NCBI RefSeq assembly: GCF_001653235.2
Contig: NC_035793.1
Coordinates: 1,922,001-1,986,000, forward strand
Source: Pochonia chlamydosporia 170
Lineage: Eukaryota > Ascomycota > Sordariomycetes > Hypocreales > Clavicipitaceae
DNA length: 64,000 bases
Reading direction: 5' to 3'
A program made the translations under genes and the position numbers. The notes beneath the pieces were generated by a model. The model saw only the letters and a program-made list of their open reading frames with translations, was not told the DNA's origin and ran no database searches. This document shows, piece by piece, positions 44,591-57,733 of the stretch (the first letter of the stretch is position 1; the number at the start of each line of letters is the position of its first letter).

Positions 44591-47500
44591 TTAGATGTAC
44601 CACATGGTGCTTCTAAAGAAGTCCCTTTGCCGAAGTTCGCCGTCAGCTGGAGGCTTGTCTCCCCCTGGCTTTCCTCCAAGCTGGAGCAAAGGCGGCGCAT
44701 CCGTTCCTCGTGGCGGGCCTCCCAGCGTCTGACCCTTTGCAACTTGATCGCGAATCATCTCATGTCCCTTGGCACCAGCCCTAAAGCCTTCGCTAGTTGC
44801 AATGTTCTCGTGCGCTCGTGCTCGGGCGCAAGCCAGATGGGCATAATACACCGCAGGGTGCAGCGACACTGGTGTTGTTGATCTAGCGTAAGAGTAACAC
44901 TGGTGGTAAATCATCTTTTGTAGGTCATTCACCGGAACACCCATTTCATCGAGTATGACATGGTAATGAACCGGCCGGGCGGTACCTTGAATGGCAACAT
45001 GAGAGCAGAGATAAAAATCCCACATGAAGGGATGCGTGACCTCACGCTCCACCAAGGTGCCAGGGAGCGCATTGCCATTTCTATCGCCTCTCTGGGGAAA
45101 AAAGCGAATGTGGTGTCTCTTGGTAGCTACAATCACCGTGAACTTGGGTAATGGAGCATTGGGTGCCTTCTCCCGAAGATACAGCTTGATCTCTCGAATC
45201 TCTTGATCGAGGACCTGGGCAAACTGACCTTCGGCAACCCCATCTCGGAAGTAGATAATGTGCTTCGGGAAAGCACCATCGTGACCAGCCATCCAATATT
45301 TAGACAACTGCCCGAACATGAAGTGAACATTTCGGGACGTCAACATCTCAACGCGATAGCCATTCGATTCGACCATGGCGGCATATCTGTTGGCATCACG
45401 GTCAACAGACATGGTCATCGCACCTGTTGATGGCAATCCACCTCCAGGTGCACCATGCGAGATATCAACACCGATAATCATGGTTGGACGATCCTTGGGG
45501 AAGTATGTTGGCTGGCTCTTCCACGGTGCAAGAGTACGAGACGTCGTACCTCCAAGCTTTGCGTTGACCTTCATACACACATTGGAGTGGTACTGACCAT
45601 TGTTGCTCACAACAGCGGCACCATTGACGACTTGCGAAAGTATACCAAATCTGCAGTCTGCGGACTTTTTGAGTCGTTCGTAATGAGGGCTGTTCTTGTG
45701 CCCAACAACCACGAAGAGCAACTGTGTGTATCCTCTCTGCTTGCAAATTTCACCATGTGCCCAAGCCATAGCTTGAGCGATGTCGTTTTTGATGTTGCCG
45801 GGAACGTTCAACAAGACTGCATCAACAGGGCATTTGCCCCCATGCCCAAGGAATGTGCTTCGGAACATTTTGGCAAAAGCTTGCAATTGCCCAAAATTAG
45901 CACAATTATCCATAACGATGAAACCCCAGTTCTGCAGAGGCGCGATATTCTGTTTCCAGAACTTCTTGCCGCGAAGATCCCACCGGCCAGCGAACTTAGG
46001 GTCTGCATTGCCTTGACCAAAGTTTACTTGAGGGGCTGGCAGAATCTTGGCGTCCGTCTTGGTGAACGTCGGCTCAAATTCGACACCGTACATTTTCAAG
46101 TACGGGTCAGCCGTGAGTTGAAGACCCTGGTAATTTTTTTCAATGTCCCCCCGTCGCTGTTGAGGACGCGTAACGGCAATTTTGATCATTGCTGCCGTTT
46201 GATCTGGGGTAAGCTTAAACGCATACCGTTGCATCGACTCAATGTGAGCAAATTCCATGGGGATGTGCCCTGCTTTGCCAGCAAAAATAAGGGGCAGGCT
46301 GGGATATTTGAGATGTGCCTTGTACTTTTGTTTATAGTAGTCGGCAACAGAGATTTGAGACCCATTGTATTCGAACGTGACAGTTTTGGCCGTAGCACCT
46401 TCAGGGCCATATTTTTCATCAAAAGAAAAGTCCATGATGGTATGAACTTTTTCACTTAATTCTTTGGGCCTGTTTGGGTGCTTGATAGTGAATTTCAGCT
46501 TTCTCATCTTCCGGAGGTTCTTGAAAGCCTCCGAAGACTGCACTCTGCCTTTGTTATCTCGCACAGGCCGAAGGTGCTGACTGATAGTCGACGGATTTAA
46601 GCCTTTCCATCTTCGATCACAAATACCCAAGTAATTACACATGAGTTGATCTACTGGCTGTGGTCCAGTCCAGAAAACTGTGTTGGCAATGTCAACATTC
46701 AGAGCGAGGCCTGTTCCACCCTGAGCAATGTTGTGGCTGAGGCGAATAGATGCATATATGCCCTTGTGCACCTCAAGGACGTGGCCATCCAAAAGTGGCC
46801 TGCCTTGTGCCGTATCACTGTAGAAGTTCCTTTTGATGGCCGTCATATGTTGAGACGGCCACTGGCGGAGCAGGTGATCCAAAAAGTTCAAAGCGACTTG
46901 GACGCCGGAGTTGAACTGCACTTTGTGGTCAAGATATCCGCGGATCGCACTGACCTGCACTTCCGTGGTGGCTCGCAGGGTAACATGAAATCGAGCGCCA
47001 TCGCGCACCGGTGCACCTTGAGGTCGCTTTCCTTCGTCCAAGTCGACTGTGAAGCGAAGTTCGCCACGATCAACCTTGCCAGGAGCCCAGGCAAGCTTTC
47101 GCCCGTCAAAGATCCACATCTCATATGAATACTTTTGAAGCGCGGCTTTGGTGGCTGAGTTTGTCCAGATTTTTTTCATCAATGCTGCCTTCCGTTCAGT
47201 GTCCGGAGAGATGACCACCTATGTCTTGTTAAACGCAGTCCCGTACATGCAATAGAGAAGTAGATATGGCGTGACTTACATCGTACTGATAGATGTTTTT
47301 GGAGAAGTTAAACTTCCTCATTCGATACTGGTTCACTTCGACGACAGCATTGCTGCCCTCAGTATTGAACCTATTACCTCTCGCGGCAAACATGTCTTTC
47401 TGGGCGTCGGTGACATAGGCATCTGGGGGAAGTTCCATTCTGGTGTTTCCCTTGTCTGGCTGTCCCGCAGGTTTGGCAGGGTCATAGCCAGGACCAGCAA

Positions 47501-47636
47501 CCCATCCAGAGCCTGGACCTGGCCTCGAAGGCGATCCGGTGCGACTTCCGGGAGCTGAGCTCTGTGGGCCCTGAGACGGGCGGCGAGATCCAGCTGATCC
47601 CCCGGAGGGAGTTGGAGAGCGTCCACGATCGGACAT
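44591..47636 (-). CDS. Argonaute, RNA-silencing slicer (QDE-2/SMS-2 type)
   Basis: Exon 1 is 47636-47280 and exon 2 is 47218-44591, giving 994 residues; the 61-nt intron is GTAAGT...CATAG. The first 70 residues are Gly/Pro/Ser/Arg-rich and disordered. The N domain follows (NQYRMRKFNFSKNIYQYDV), then the linker, PAZ and MID regions. PIWI is in the last third. The slicer residues look intact: Asp704 in IIGVDISHG, a Glu-finger candidate in GYRVEML, Asp778 in YFRDGVAEGQF, and His in the VHYHV motif at 870-872. The C-terminus FFRSTMWYI is hydrophobic as required for the fold. It should bind small RNAs and cut target RNA in quelling or related silencing. I could not decide between the QDE-2 and SMS-2 paralogues by eye. 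No Dicer or RdRP is in the window. Confidence 0.95.
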
Positions 47637-49068
47637 GGTGGTGTTTCTAGAGGATGTTAGATGATTAAGAGCTAGTAACATGGGGTGAAAAATGGGCAGG
47701 ACACAGCCATGGGCTGCTGATGACGGATGAAACCAATTACTTACCAGCTTACAACGAAGAAAGCTAAGATAACAACGCTTGAGAGACGCTTGTATCGAAT
47801 AATCTGTCAAACCAACAAGGTCAGCTCGCATGTTGCTTAAGCTCCAACAGAATGGATTCAGACATGATTTCAGCCTGCAAGACGGCAGTAGAGGAAAACG
47901 AAGCTAGGTACGTAGAGATACCAGAAAACTTGGGCTATCCTCTCTCTCTTGCCGCCACAAAATCAACAGCGTGAGGGATGTGAAAATGTGGTGCGTGAAG
48001 TTGCACACGGTTCAAAAACACCCAAGAGAGGTTGCAGGATCACACAAACGGCAGGACTGACAAAATAACAGCAGACTTACGAGGAGGAGTTCAGTCTAGG
48101 ATGAGGAGGTGAGACAAATGTGGTTCGCTTGTTGCAGAGAATCCCGTGTTTGTGCAGTAGCACGTTTGCAGTCAAGGAGATGATGACCTCTGAGAGGCAC
48201 GAGATGATGAGAGAAGAAGTTCTTGATGATAAAGACGGCAAGGAAGGTCAGAAGTCAGAAGGTGAATGTTGTGAGGGGGAAGGAAGGAAAGAAGAAAGGA
48301 GGGAGGTGGCCGAAGGGGAAGGTTTTATGATATAGCCTGACAGGTGGCAGGAGCTGGTTGACAGTCCTGCGAGCTGCCAGTTGGTGCCAGGCGGCTTTGG
48401 ACACTTGCACCTTGCTGACTAGCAGCCAATTCTGTAGTCTGGTTGAATCAAATTGTTATTGGCTCGAATTCGTGAAGTGACATGGCCTGATGTCGCAGGT
48501 CAGCGAGGCTGGTTACCATTCTATTGAGGTTGTTCTGATAATACCTTGGGTGCCCTATCATCTGACGATATTTGTTTCCCTGCCTCCTATGTAGGTAGCT
48601 GTGAATAAGACTTTTTAAAATGACAACAATAGCCCAGCTTGCGCTCAAACACGTCAGTCACAACTGCTGTGAACATGGATCGTTGCCATCTTGCAGATGT
48701 GACCCGTTTGCACCACGCATCAGCATTGATAATCACGAAGCCTGGGGTTACACCAATGATTTGAAACGTAAACGATAGCCAATATGTCCTTTATTTCAAC
48801 TACCTTTAAAAATTTTGCTCATCTTTCTCAGCAAGTAAATGATTCCACAATACCGCCTTCGGTAACCCTGCTTCCAGATCAGCTACACATGGAAAGGAAC
48901 CGTGTCGAGACGATACTCATCTCGCCGTATCATTTTGAATGTCTCCCGAACGCCATGCAAAATGCGTCATCAACACCGACTGCAATCTAACCCAGCCCTT
49001 TTGATTTTGAAAAATTCGAAGTATACATGAACATACAACGACACTCTTGAAGAGTACCACTCAGAAGC
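47637..49068. promoter_or_regulatory. Upstream region of Argonaute
   Basis: This 1.4 kb separates the Argonaute start from the RNA14 end. Read on the Argonaute strand it has a strong pyrimidine-rich tract (48120-48330), typical of fungal promoters and leaders. Possible 5'UTR introns exist near 47640-47760. No separate gene was seen. Confidence 0.4.
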
Positions 49069-52000
49069 TTAATACCTATAACCTCCGTACTGTCCTGCAG
49101 GCGGCGGTGCTCCATATGTGCCAGTTGCAGGAGGCTGCCATGAAGGAGCCGTGCCACTGACATCCGGTGGTGGAGCATAAGGATTTGCTGCGTACGCACC
49201 TCCGCTCTCTGCCCTCAGTGGTGAGTTTCGATATCCTCCTGCGGCGGCAGCCATGCGTCCGTATGGGCTAATTGGCCGGTTACCAAAGTCTCCAGATGTT
49301 TGTCTGCCGTGAGATGGCCCAGAGCTAACACGGTATTGACCACCCGTCTTGGCTTTCCATGAAGCATAATCAGGTAGCTGGGTGTCGCGAAGCAGCGAAA
49401 CCATGTTGATGGGGTTAAGTCTCGTCGTGTCATACGTGTGTGCGGGAGGCAAGATACCTAGGAGGAACGTAATGTCTCGATGAAGTGCCGACGTTTGATT
49501 ACGCCGCTGTTGGTCGAGACGCCGTCCCGCAGCACCTTTCAATGGAGAAACGCCTCTAGCGACTCTCTTTGGCGGATTGAGCTCTTCGTCCTCAATGCCG
49601 AATGGACGCTTTGGGGAGGCGGTGGCTCGGATATATTGTGGCCGTGGGCTCTGTTCCTGCCTGGGCGGCGGGATACTTTCACGGGCTGATGCGGGCTGCT
49701 CGATGATTGGTACTAGTAGTTTCGGTCGCATTTGTACGGCTTTAGATATGATGATTGGAGCGGCAACAGGATCAAAGTTGTCGGATGAGTATCGCGAAGT
49801 AAAGTAATTCAGCTTGGGATCGGCTGGGAAAAGTTCTGCCATTCGAGCTTCTAGCTTCGAGATCTGTGACAGCTCTCCATATTGCGATTCGTATTTGTGA
49901 AAGTAGGCATAGAGTTGCTTGGCCTTTGGCAAAGTCTCTGGCTTAGATATTAATCGATTAACACATGTCTCAAAAACAACGCGGGCATCTATGGAGGCTG
50001 GTCAGTAAATCTGTAAGAGTAATGTCAAATACGCTAATATTGGGAGCGGCTCACTGGTGGTATCATCCTTGGAGTGCAAATATTTCAGGTATTCAATCAT
50101 AAAGCCTGCATCATTCGGAAATAATCTTGCGCCACGCTCGAATATTTTTGCACCAACTGGGTCCTTGTAGACGACTGACTCCAGCAATGCGACAGCGACA
50201 TAGACATCACTCGTTAAGCGACCCTTTTGTCGCGCGTCGGTGAAAACCTTCCGCAATCCGCCCTCGGTTTGACTACCTTTGCCTTGAATACGGCGCATGG
50301 CTCGGGCCATCGCAATCCAAACATAGGAAATGGTCTTGGAAAGGAGTTGTGACTCTGCAGAATAGGCCTGCTGAATAGCGGCGATACGCTCTTCCGTTGG
50401 TGACTTCCTGACGGTCTTCTCTTCTTCATCGTCATCATCATTTGCCTCAATGGATTCCTGGACCGGAGGTTCCAGCGCCGCTGCCTGCTTGAGAGTATTG
50501 ACCTCGAGCTTCTCCCGCTCCTTCACCTTGTCTCCCATTTTGTAGAGGGTATCCAAAACGGTGTCGTAAGGTTGGCGTACCGCTTTCGCATATTCAGACT
50601 TGTCCCCTTCTTTCTCAGGATAGTTGGCTTCGATATGGTCTGCGTGTTTGAAAGCAAGCAACACACTCTCCGGGTTAGCGCCTATGCCCTGAAGTAGTAG
50701 CTCGGTACCGAGGACTTTCTCATTTTCTCGGATATCAGCTTCGAAGCACCAAGCAGCAGCGTTGACCCAAATCTCGGGCCAGAAGCGTAGAGCCATCAAT
50801 GCCTGTTTGTAACAATATAGAATTCGCTGACTGTACACTTTGGGCTCTTCGTCCTTGAGAACCAAAGGGTCTTCCTTCTCCCAGGCAATCCACCTCCTCC
50901 ACATATCAACCTGAGCATGGAATTCTTCATAGCCATCAAAACCCGGAGCAGGGGGCAATCGTGGAAGATTTTCTCGTTTCAAGTTTCGGGTGATGTTGTC
51001 CAGAGCAATGTTGGCACTTTTGGCAGACATATACCCCGGCGACCTCTCTTGAATGAATTTGCGACCCTATTGCTTCTGGTTAGTCCTGACACTTGAGGAT
51101 TGAGATTATTGCCGTGTCCCAACTTACGGTTACTTTGTTCAAGCCCATTTCAAATTGATCATATTCCTTCCACAGAGTATTCACGGTAGACATAGGGACA
51201 GTGATCGCACGATGATAGGCCTTGCGGAGTTGATCCATTTTTTGCTGATCCTGCCATCCCGTGCCACCAACCTGACCAGGACCATTCTTGATAAATTGGA
51301 CATAGTCTTGCCAGATATTGCCCGAATCACGGTCAACGCCAATGTTGTCTATGACAAATTCGTAAGACTGGGTGACGGTGCGTCGAGCTTGCCCAGTTGG
51401 GTCATTTGTCAAGTCATTCCGGCGCCGAATGTAATTGAGATACAACGTCCAAAGCTTGACATTCGGTACAGACATCAGGCATCTACCAAAGAGTTGTTCA
51501 GCATCCACAAAGTTATCGAGATTGAGCTCCACCTCAATCCATGCAACCCAAATATCAGCCTAAATAAGTAGTTTTCTTACGTTAGCCCTCCCAAATTTTT
51601 GAGTCTGGTCAAACAAGTACGACTTACCGCTTGGGGAAATACTTCAAGGAAGCGATTGTAGAGTCGACGGAGGTCATCTGTCCGACTGCGACGTTTGTGG
51701 TCGGCAATAAGATTAATCCACGCATCCATATCTCCACGCGGGTCCTCCTGAATTCGAGCTTCCAAAAGTGCCACTGGATCTACCCCAACCATGCCTGGCA
51801 ATACATTGGGGGTTGCTGCATTAGAGGCAGGCGTACCACCATTGCTGGTTTGACTGACATGGCCCAAGGCTGAGTTTTGTGCTCCGGAAGGAGCATTGTG
51901 GCCAACATCGTCCTCATCATCTGATGCTTCAACCAAAAAACCACCTGACATCTTAGGTTTAGCCGGTTTTTGTGACGGTGTGGCGGACGCAGAGTTGTTG

Positions 52001-52218
52001 TCCATTTCGTGTGAAGGGGGATCCAGACCGACTGATTCAGGGTCATATTCCGCCCCATCATCTTGTTCCTCTTCGTTCTCACCAATGTTCTCGGCAGATT
52101 CGCTGGCAGCTTCCGAACTTTGCGCAGATTGCTCCAGGTCTACACTTGGCTGCGCGAGAGGATCGTATTCCACACCAGAGGCCCCTTCGCCATCCCAGGC
52201 AGAATCGTCGGACGCCAT
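49069..52218 (-). CDS. rna14: mRNA 3'-end processing protein RNA14 (CstF-77 homologue)
   Basis: Four exons give 984 residues: 52218-51628, 51559-51128, 51066-50055 and 49988-49069. The first 110 residues are acidic and disordered. HAT repeats (helical, Trp/Tyr-spaced) begin at LEARIQEDPRGDMDAWINLI and run through VWIAMARAMRRIQ and RVVFETCVNRLI to about residue 720, forming the dimerising Suf-type domain. A Pro/Arg-rich linker follows. The block INMVSLLRDTQLPDYASW near residue 860 matches the C-terminal region that binds Rna15. The tail is Gly/Pro/Tyr-rich, ending GGYRY. RNA14 is the scaffold of cleavage factor IA, required for cleavage and polyadenylation in the nucleus. All three splices restore helical-repeat continuity. 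Confidence 0.94.
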
Positions 52219-53710
52219 TTTTATGTATAGGTCTGAATGTTTGATATCAGCGGCCGTGGTATATTTAGTCGGATGTGAAGCCGTCGTTCGAAAGAAGTTG
52301 GCACGCTTGCCTGGAGAATAACGAAAGAGCAGCTGATTGGCGGAATCTCAAGGCACTCAATCTGCGCAAACACAACAGGTGATATACACCGCAGATGTCT
52401 TGATAACCGATGGCGACACAAGGCAGTTCAATGCCTGGGGTGGCTCGCCGAAATGAAAGCTTTGTCACCCAGGTTGACTAGTAAACCAGGTCAATGCAGC
52501 TCAAAGAACAACGGCGGCTCGAGCTCATCAGCGAAAGACGCTACAGAGCGTCAAAGAAACCCACGATACAAAGAAATAGATAGCAATATAATGTTCAGCC
52601 TGCGCGGGTGTTGTATGGTGGCCAGCTGCAGGATTGGGCCGTGGTTGACAGCTCCCAAGATGATGATGATTTTCCAGCAAAGCTGGTCGCGCTGAGTCGC
52701 AGGAGGTTGGGGCAGAAAACTGGATCGGGCTAGTGCAAAGAGCGCGGGCGGTGAGACCGTCTGGCCCTGTGGTGGGCCACCTAAACATCGAGAGGTAGCA
52801 CGTCAACAGCAGCACAGTATGCACGCCATATTGTGGTGAATCCTGGACACTTGAGCATGCACGTAGAGCGGCTGGGAGCAGTTCAACGAAGCCTCCACAG
52901 AGCCATGCTTAGAGCCCAGTGGCGTTGAAACAATTTGGAAGCGGCATGTCACTGCGATGCAGCGCAGAGTATTCCGGACACACGAGATATTTGATACATT
53001 TCACGCCAGACAACAAAATGACATGTCAAAGATGCACGGCGGAGTTGACGGTACATCGACATTCATATCGACAGTCATGTCGCTTATCAGCTGTCTGGGA
53101 CAAAAAGCATTGAATGGTTGAATGCTCTCCCACGGCACGTACGTTGTAGTTGACCAACCCTGTCACCTTCCAACCAGACCCCAAGTCGCCACCTATCAGA
53201 GAGATACATACAGCACAAACGGCAAGCACCCCGAACTTTGAACCAGACCAGACCAGACCAGACCTCTCAACGCGCTGGTGGCCAAAAAGCGCGTCCCACC
53301 TTGTCGTTTGTCACGTCAACCACCATCCCTCATTGAGCCTCCCTCAGCCAACGCATTTCCTCGATTCAGTCTGTTTGCTTTTCCCTCAAGTCTGTGCCAG
53401 CCTCCTTCTCCATCAAGCAGGCTCTTCCTTTCATATCACACACAACTCGCCTTTATTGCCCCCCCTCGCGCGACCGTATCTGCCAGGGTCCAAGAACAAA
53501 ACAACGAGCCGCCATCTACTTAATCCATTTGCGCGCCAGTTTCTCACTTGCACTCGCACACGCACCGTCACCGCTGCTCTTGCAACCAGCTTCCAACCTC
53601 CACACCGTCTGCTGCTCTGCTTTCAATCTCCTCCACCTGCGCCCACACGCATCTTTTTGTCGAAATTGATCCAAAGGAAGCCTTTTTTTCCGAAGTCAAA
53701 CCCAACCAAA
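52219..53710. promoter_or_regulatory. Divergent promoter region RNA14/ASF1
   Basis: This 1.5-kb region lies between two essential nuclear genes transcribed away from each other. It includes the (CCAGA)4 element at 53243 and a long C/T/CA-rich leader for ASF1 from about 53330. A 244-codon frame overlaps the ASF1 start but is not conserved-looking. Confidence 0.5.
53243..53264 (+). repeat. (CCAGA)4 pentanucleotide element
   Basis: Four tandem CCAGA units plus CC, about 450-470 bp upstream of the ASF1 ATG. It is the longest copy of the CCAGACC element in the window. Confidence 0.85.
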
Positions 53711-54755
53711 ATGTCTGTCGTCTCGTTGCTAGGTGTCAAGGTGCTGAACAACCCCGCCAAGTTCACCGACAAATACGAGTTTGAGATCACGTTTGAGTGT
53801 TTGGAAGGCTTAGAAAAAGGTACGACCCGGGCGTGCGCAATGAACACTACATGTCGTCCACTTGAAACATTACAGACCGACTGACTCTGCGACAGACCTT
53901 GAATGGAAGCTTACCTATGTTGGTTCTGCTACCTCGTAAGCGCCACCTCACTATTAGTAGAGTGATATCTCGTCGATAGCAGCTAACCAGCCATTCTAGA
54001 GATCAATATGACCAGGAGCTAGATTCACTTCTTGTCGGACCAGTCCCGGTCGGAGTCAACAAGTTTCTGTTCGAGGCCGACGCTCCCAAAATCACGCGAA
54101 TCCCCGACGCCGAGGTTATTGGAGTCACGGTGATTCTCCTAACGTGTGCCTATGACGGCCGTGAATTTGTCCGAGTAGGCTACTACGTAAACAATGAATA
54201 TGATTCGGAGGAACTTAACGCTGAGCCACCGGCTAAACCCATCATTGAGCGCGTGCGACGCAACGTGCTCGCCGAGAAGCCTCGTGTAACTCGCTTCGCC
54301 ATTAAATGGTACGTCTGGATTCACTTGGTAGATTCTACTTGCATGCGTTGCTTACAAATGCTTACAGGGACTCTGAGGCTTCTGCTCCCCCCGAGTTCCC
54401 CCCGGAGCAGCCTGAAGCCGACCTCGTTGCCGACGGTGAGGAGTATGGAGCTGAGGAGGCAGAGGAAGAGGCTGCTGCCGAGGCTGCTGACAAGGCTGAG
54501 GTCCAACCTGGCGATGATGCTGAGATGGCCGGAGTAGAGCAAGAGAACGGAAATCCCGAGCAGAATGGACAAGACGAGGAAGAAATGTCCGAAGACGGCA
54601 GCGTTGACATCGAAGGAGAGAGTGAAGACGAGCTCGAGGAGGAGGAGGAAGGTGAGGGCGGAGCTGAAGGTGGGGAAGACGATGCCATGGAGGTGGACGA
54701 TGCTGAGAAGCAGGCGGATGCTCCAGTTGCTCAGCCCGTGACGGTTACCTCGTAG
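53711..54755 (+). CDS. asf1: Histone H3-H4 chaperone ASF1
   Basis: Four exons give 281 residues: 53711-53819, 53896-53935, 54000-54308 and 54368-54755. The N-terminal 155 residues are the immunoglobulin-like core: [28 protein letters not shown], and [13 protein letters not shown], which contains the family's Val involved in H3 binding. YYVNNEY and RFAIKWD follow. The remaining 125 residues are highly acidic (poly-Glu/Asp with Ala/Gly), as in fungal ASF1. It delivers H3-H4 for nucleosome assembly during replication and repair. Three phase-1 or phase-2 introns in the core are each confirmed by exact continuity with the family. It is divergent from RNA14. Confidence 0.97.
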
Positions 54756-55285
54756 AGGATGCCTGGCCACGACAGATGATGCCGGCGCAGACCTTTGTGA
54801 TTAACCTTGTCGAAGTATTCTCATAAATCTTGCGCATCGAGTTTCTTGGATGCCACTTCAGCGTGAATGGGCGTGATTACGGATTGAACGGGGGTTGGTT
54901 GGTTAGTTGAGGAATGAACTATAGAGCTACGACGGTTACGAAACAGGATGATATCCAGGGAGATAATGCAGCAGGGTTTGAGGAGTGCACACGAATTGGT
55001 ATGTTATTTTGGGGGAATAGAAAAGTATGGCGGTTTATATAGTCAATTCTACAATTTATTGCGCTCAAATTTTGGCTTGCATAGTTCGAATGTGAATATT
55101 TGAGGCATACATTATAGTACAATTTGATCCTTTGCATGCAAATGCCATGCGCAATCCATACAGTCTAGTCATAATTCCCACGCTATCCAACAGTCGTATA
55201 CATTCGTAATCATAAGCCATAATCATAATATCGTCAAGTAGATGCCAAAAGCAACAACTCCAACTCCACGCTATGCAACCACAAC
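54756..55285. other. Convergent 3'-3' spacer
   Basis: These 530 bp lie between the ASF1 (+) and CorA-like (-) ends. The sequence is AT-rich near 55000-55200 and no gene was seen. Confidence 0.5.
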
Positions 55286-57733
55286 TTACACTTTCCCCAG
55301 GTCCGCATCGACAAGAACCTTCTTCTCCCACGGCCACTTCCACCGATTATCCGCCTCAGCACGCCCCTTCGCCACAGCCATCATGAGTCGCCTCTTGCGT
55401 CCCTTGGCCGAATACGCATTCGTCCGATTCTCGACATCCTGCTCGACACTGGTGCACATTCTATACGGGGCCGTGGCGAGCCACAGCATAAATCTGTACA
55501 GTTTGCTCACTACGAGGGTGAATATGCGCGTCTGAAGCAGGAATATGAGTGCCATGAAGGGCACGCACACGAGCACCATTGTCACTGCGAAGCGCCAATC
55601 CGTAGCGGGGATAGTGAATTCCGTGATACCAAAGACGGACTTTATCGTTAGTTTGTAAAGTGTGAGTGGAAGATGGAAGAACTTACAGTGACGAATGTCA
55701 ATGGCAGGAAGAGCATGCTTATCATGGTCAGGATTCGGATATTGTCGCCCTGGTCGATGGCCCGTCTGCTCTCCTTGATGGAACTACCGCTGAATAGCTG
55801 GTCTCTCAGGTTTTCAATCTCCTTTCTTGTGCGTTCGTTCCGCTTTAATACCTCGCCTAGCTCTGTGACGACTTTTTCAAGTTCACGCCGCAGGAGGGCC
55901 ATCTTCTCGGCGTATGCTTGACCCTCGGGGGAGGAGGGCGCGGAGTGCGGCCACAGGAGGGGGTGGGTGCCGGACCAGAAGTCGTCGGTGAAGGTGTCGA
56001 AGTAGGCTGCTACCATTGCTTTGATGCCGGTGTTTATGACGGCGAGGGTGTTGTAGGCCCAGAAGTAGCGACGGATGTAGGTGAAGTGTTTGTCTTCGAA
56101 GAGGAGTTTGTCGCGGAGACGGCGGTCAAACATGAATTCTGTCTGTGGAAAGTTAGTACGTATTATGGTTAGGAATTTGGTGGACGTACGGGAGGAGTAA
56201 TAAGTTTGGTGATTTTGTCGTGGAGGATCTGGTTACGGCGCCCTGCGTCGCGATACTCTGATATGAGGAGGTCTAAGAAGGCGTAGGGACCGTTGTAGAA
56301 ACTCTTTTGTTGGAAGTCTTCTCCACGGACGGTGTGTTGATCGTCGGGGAAGCTTTGGATACTTAGTAGGTGCCAGGGGCCAAAGGTGTCGAAGAGGAAT
56401 CCCTCTCTGGTACGTTCACGGCGAGGTCTCATGCGGAGCGGTTTGGTGGGCTCGCCGCCGAGAGAGAGGGCGAGGACGGAGCTACATTCCGCGATGTCAA
56501 TGTGGTCGCCTAGGCGTTTGTCAGAAGGGCGTTTGTCGAATCTCTGCCAGGGCGCTGGCTCGAGGCCATCCGCTACGGAGGTGTAGTATTTGAAGACGAA
56601 GAAGAATGAGCGTTGGCGGACGTTTGCGGTGGATGATAGAGGAGGTGGGATGTTGGGTTTTGCGTCCCGCGTTGGTAGTATGAATGGGGATGGGGGATAT
56701 GGCGAGATGGAGGAAGTCTTTTCAAAGGCTCGGTGCATGATGGCGTTGGTGCGGCCGCGGTTGGGTGTTTCGGATAGCAGGTGGTTTAGGAGTTCGGGCA
56801 TGTCGAAGTGTGGTGCCATTGTGAGGTGGAGGGCAGCGAGGATGAGTGGTGTTGGTTCCTGGACGATGCTATCACGTTGTTAATTTCAGATCAAGATAGC
56901 CAGGAAGTAGAGACATACGTGATTCTACCAACGGCTTCGCCGTCCGAGTTCACATCCCGAATCGCTTCCCATACAGTCGGTGCATCTACAATCCCATCGG
57001 GACTTTCGTATGGGGATCCATCCCCATTGTACTTCACATAGCTCGGAACATCGATATCAATGCTCGTCTTCTTGGCTGACGCATCTGCCGCAACTTCATA
57101 TACTTCAAACGTGGTGCTCACGTAGCTCTCCCTCTCAAAAGAAGCAAAGTCACGAAACGGCACAGCGAGATCCATATCCGGCCTCCGACGAACCACCTCA
57201 TCCAGCACCGTGGCCATGGGCCCATCGAACTCCGTCTCACGAAGATGGCGCATGAGTAAATCATCCGTGACATGCATCGGGTGGAGAGTTTTCTGCACTC
57301 TTGACGTGGCATCTACTACGATACTCACAGGTTCCTCTGCCGGGCGTGAACCAGCAGACGAAGGATCCAGGAGTGGGATAAACGACAACTCCTCCTCGTC
57401 AGGGATAAAGTCGGAGTCGTGGGATATAGTCGAGCGCGCAATGGGCTTCGGAGACGGCCAGAAGGCTCCCGTGGCAGCTTCTAATGTAGATGTTCGCGTG
57501 CGATGGATGTGAGGATTGTGGACTTGAGACTCGGGACTGACAAAGGTGGGATGAGAGAGCGCGCGAAGAGGAGGAGTCATGGCCTCGGGCACAGTGGTGC
57601 GACTGTCTGCCCTGTCGCGTCTGCGCTGCGGATGAATAGGGGCATTTTGAATACTGCGTAGGGTTTGGATGTATTGCTCGTGGTGGTGTTCTGCTGCTCG
57701 GATGAGCTCGTCGATGTGGAGGGGAGATGCCAT
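55286..57733 (-). CDS. CorA-like fungal membrane protein
   Basis: Four exons give 767 residues: 57733-56919, 56868-56190, 56142-55687 and 55639-55286. The first 280 residues are hydrophilic and unassigned. A soluble helical domain follows, containing RSFFFVFKYYTSVADG, and a long coiled-coil-like helix (KMALLRRELEKVVTELGEVL) leads to the membrane. Two closing transmembrane helices are present: ILTMISMLFLPLTFVTSVFGI and a second at about residues 665-688. This matches the two-helix C-terminus of CorA/Mg2+-transporter-like fungal proteins, but the GMN selectivity motif is replaced by FGI. Ion transport is therefore not assured. The C-terminal tail is basic (KGRKRRLMM). A CCAGACCAGAC element lies 110 bp upstream of the start. 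Confidence 0.85.

Noticed and set aside
45455..46459. 334-codon ORF antisense to Argonaute
   Set aside because: It is a shadow of the conserved Argonaute coding strand; the sense strand carries clear PIWI and PAZ sequence.
53150..53884. 244-codon ORF overlapping the ASF1 start
   Set aside because: It covers the C/T-rich leader and exon 1 of ASF1 and ends inside intron 1. It is an extension of the true ASF1 frame rather than a separate gene.
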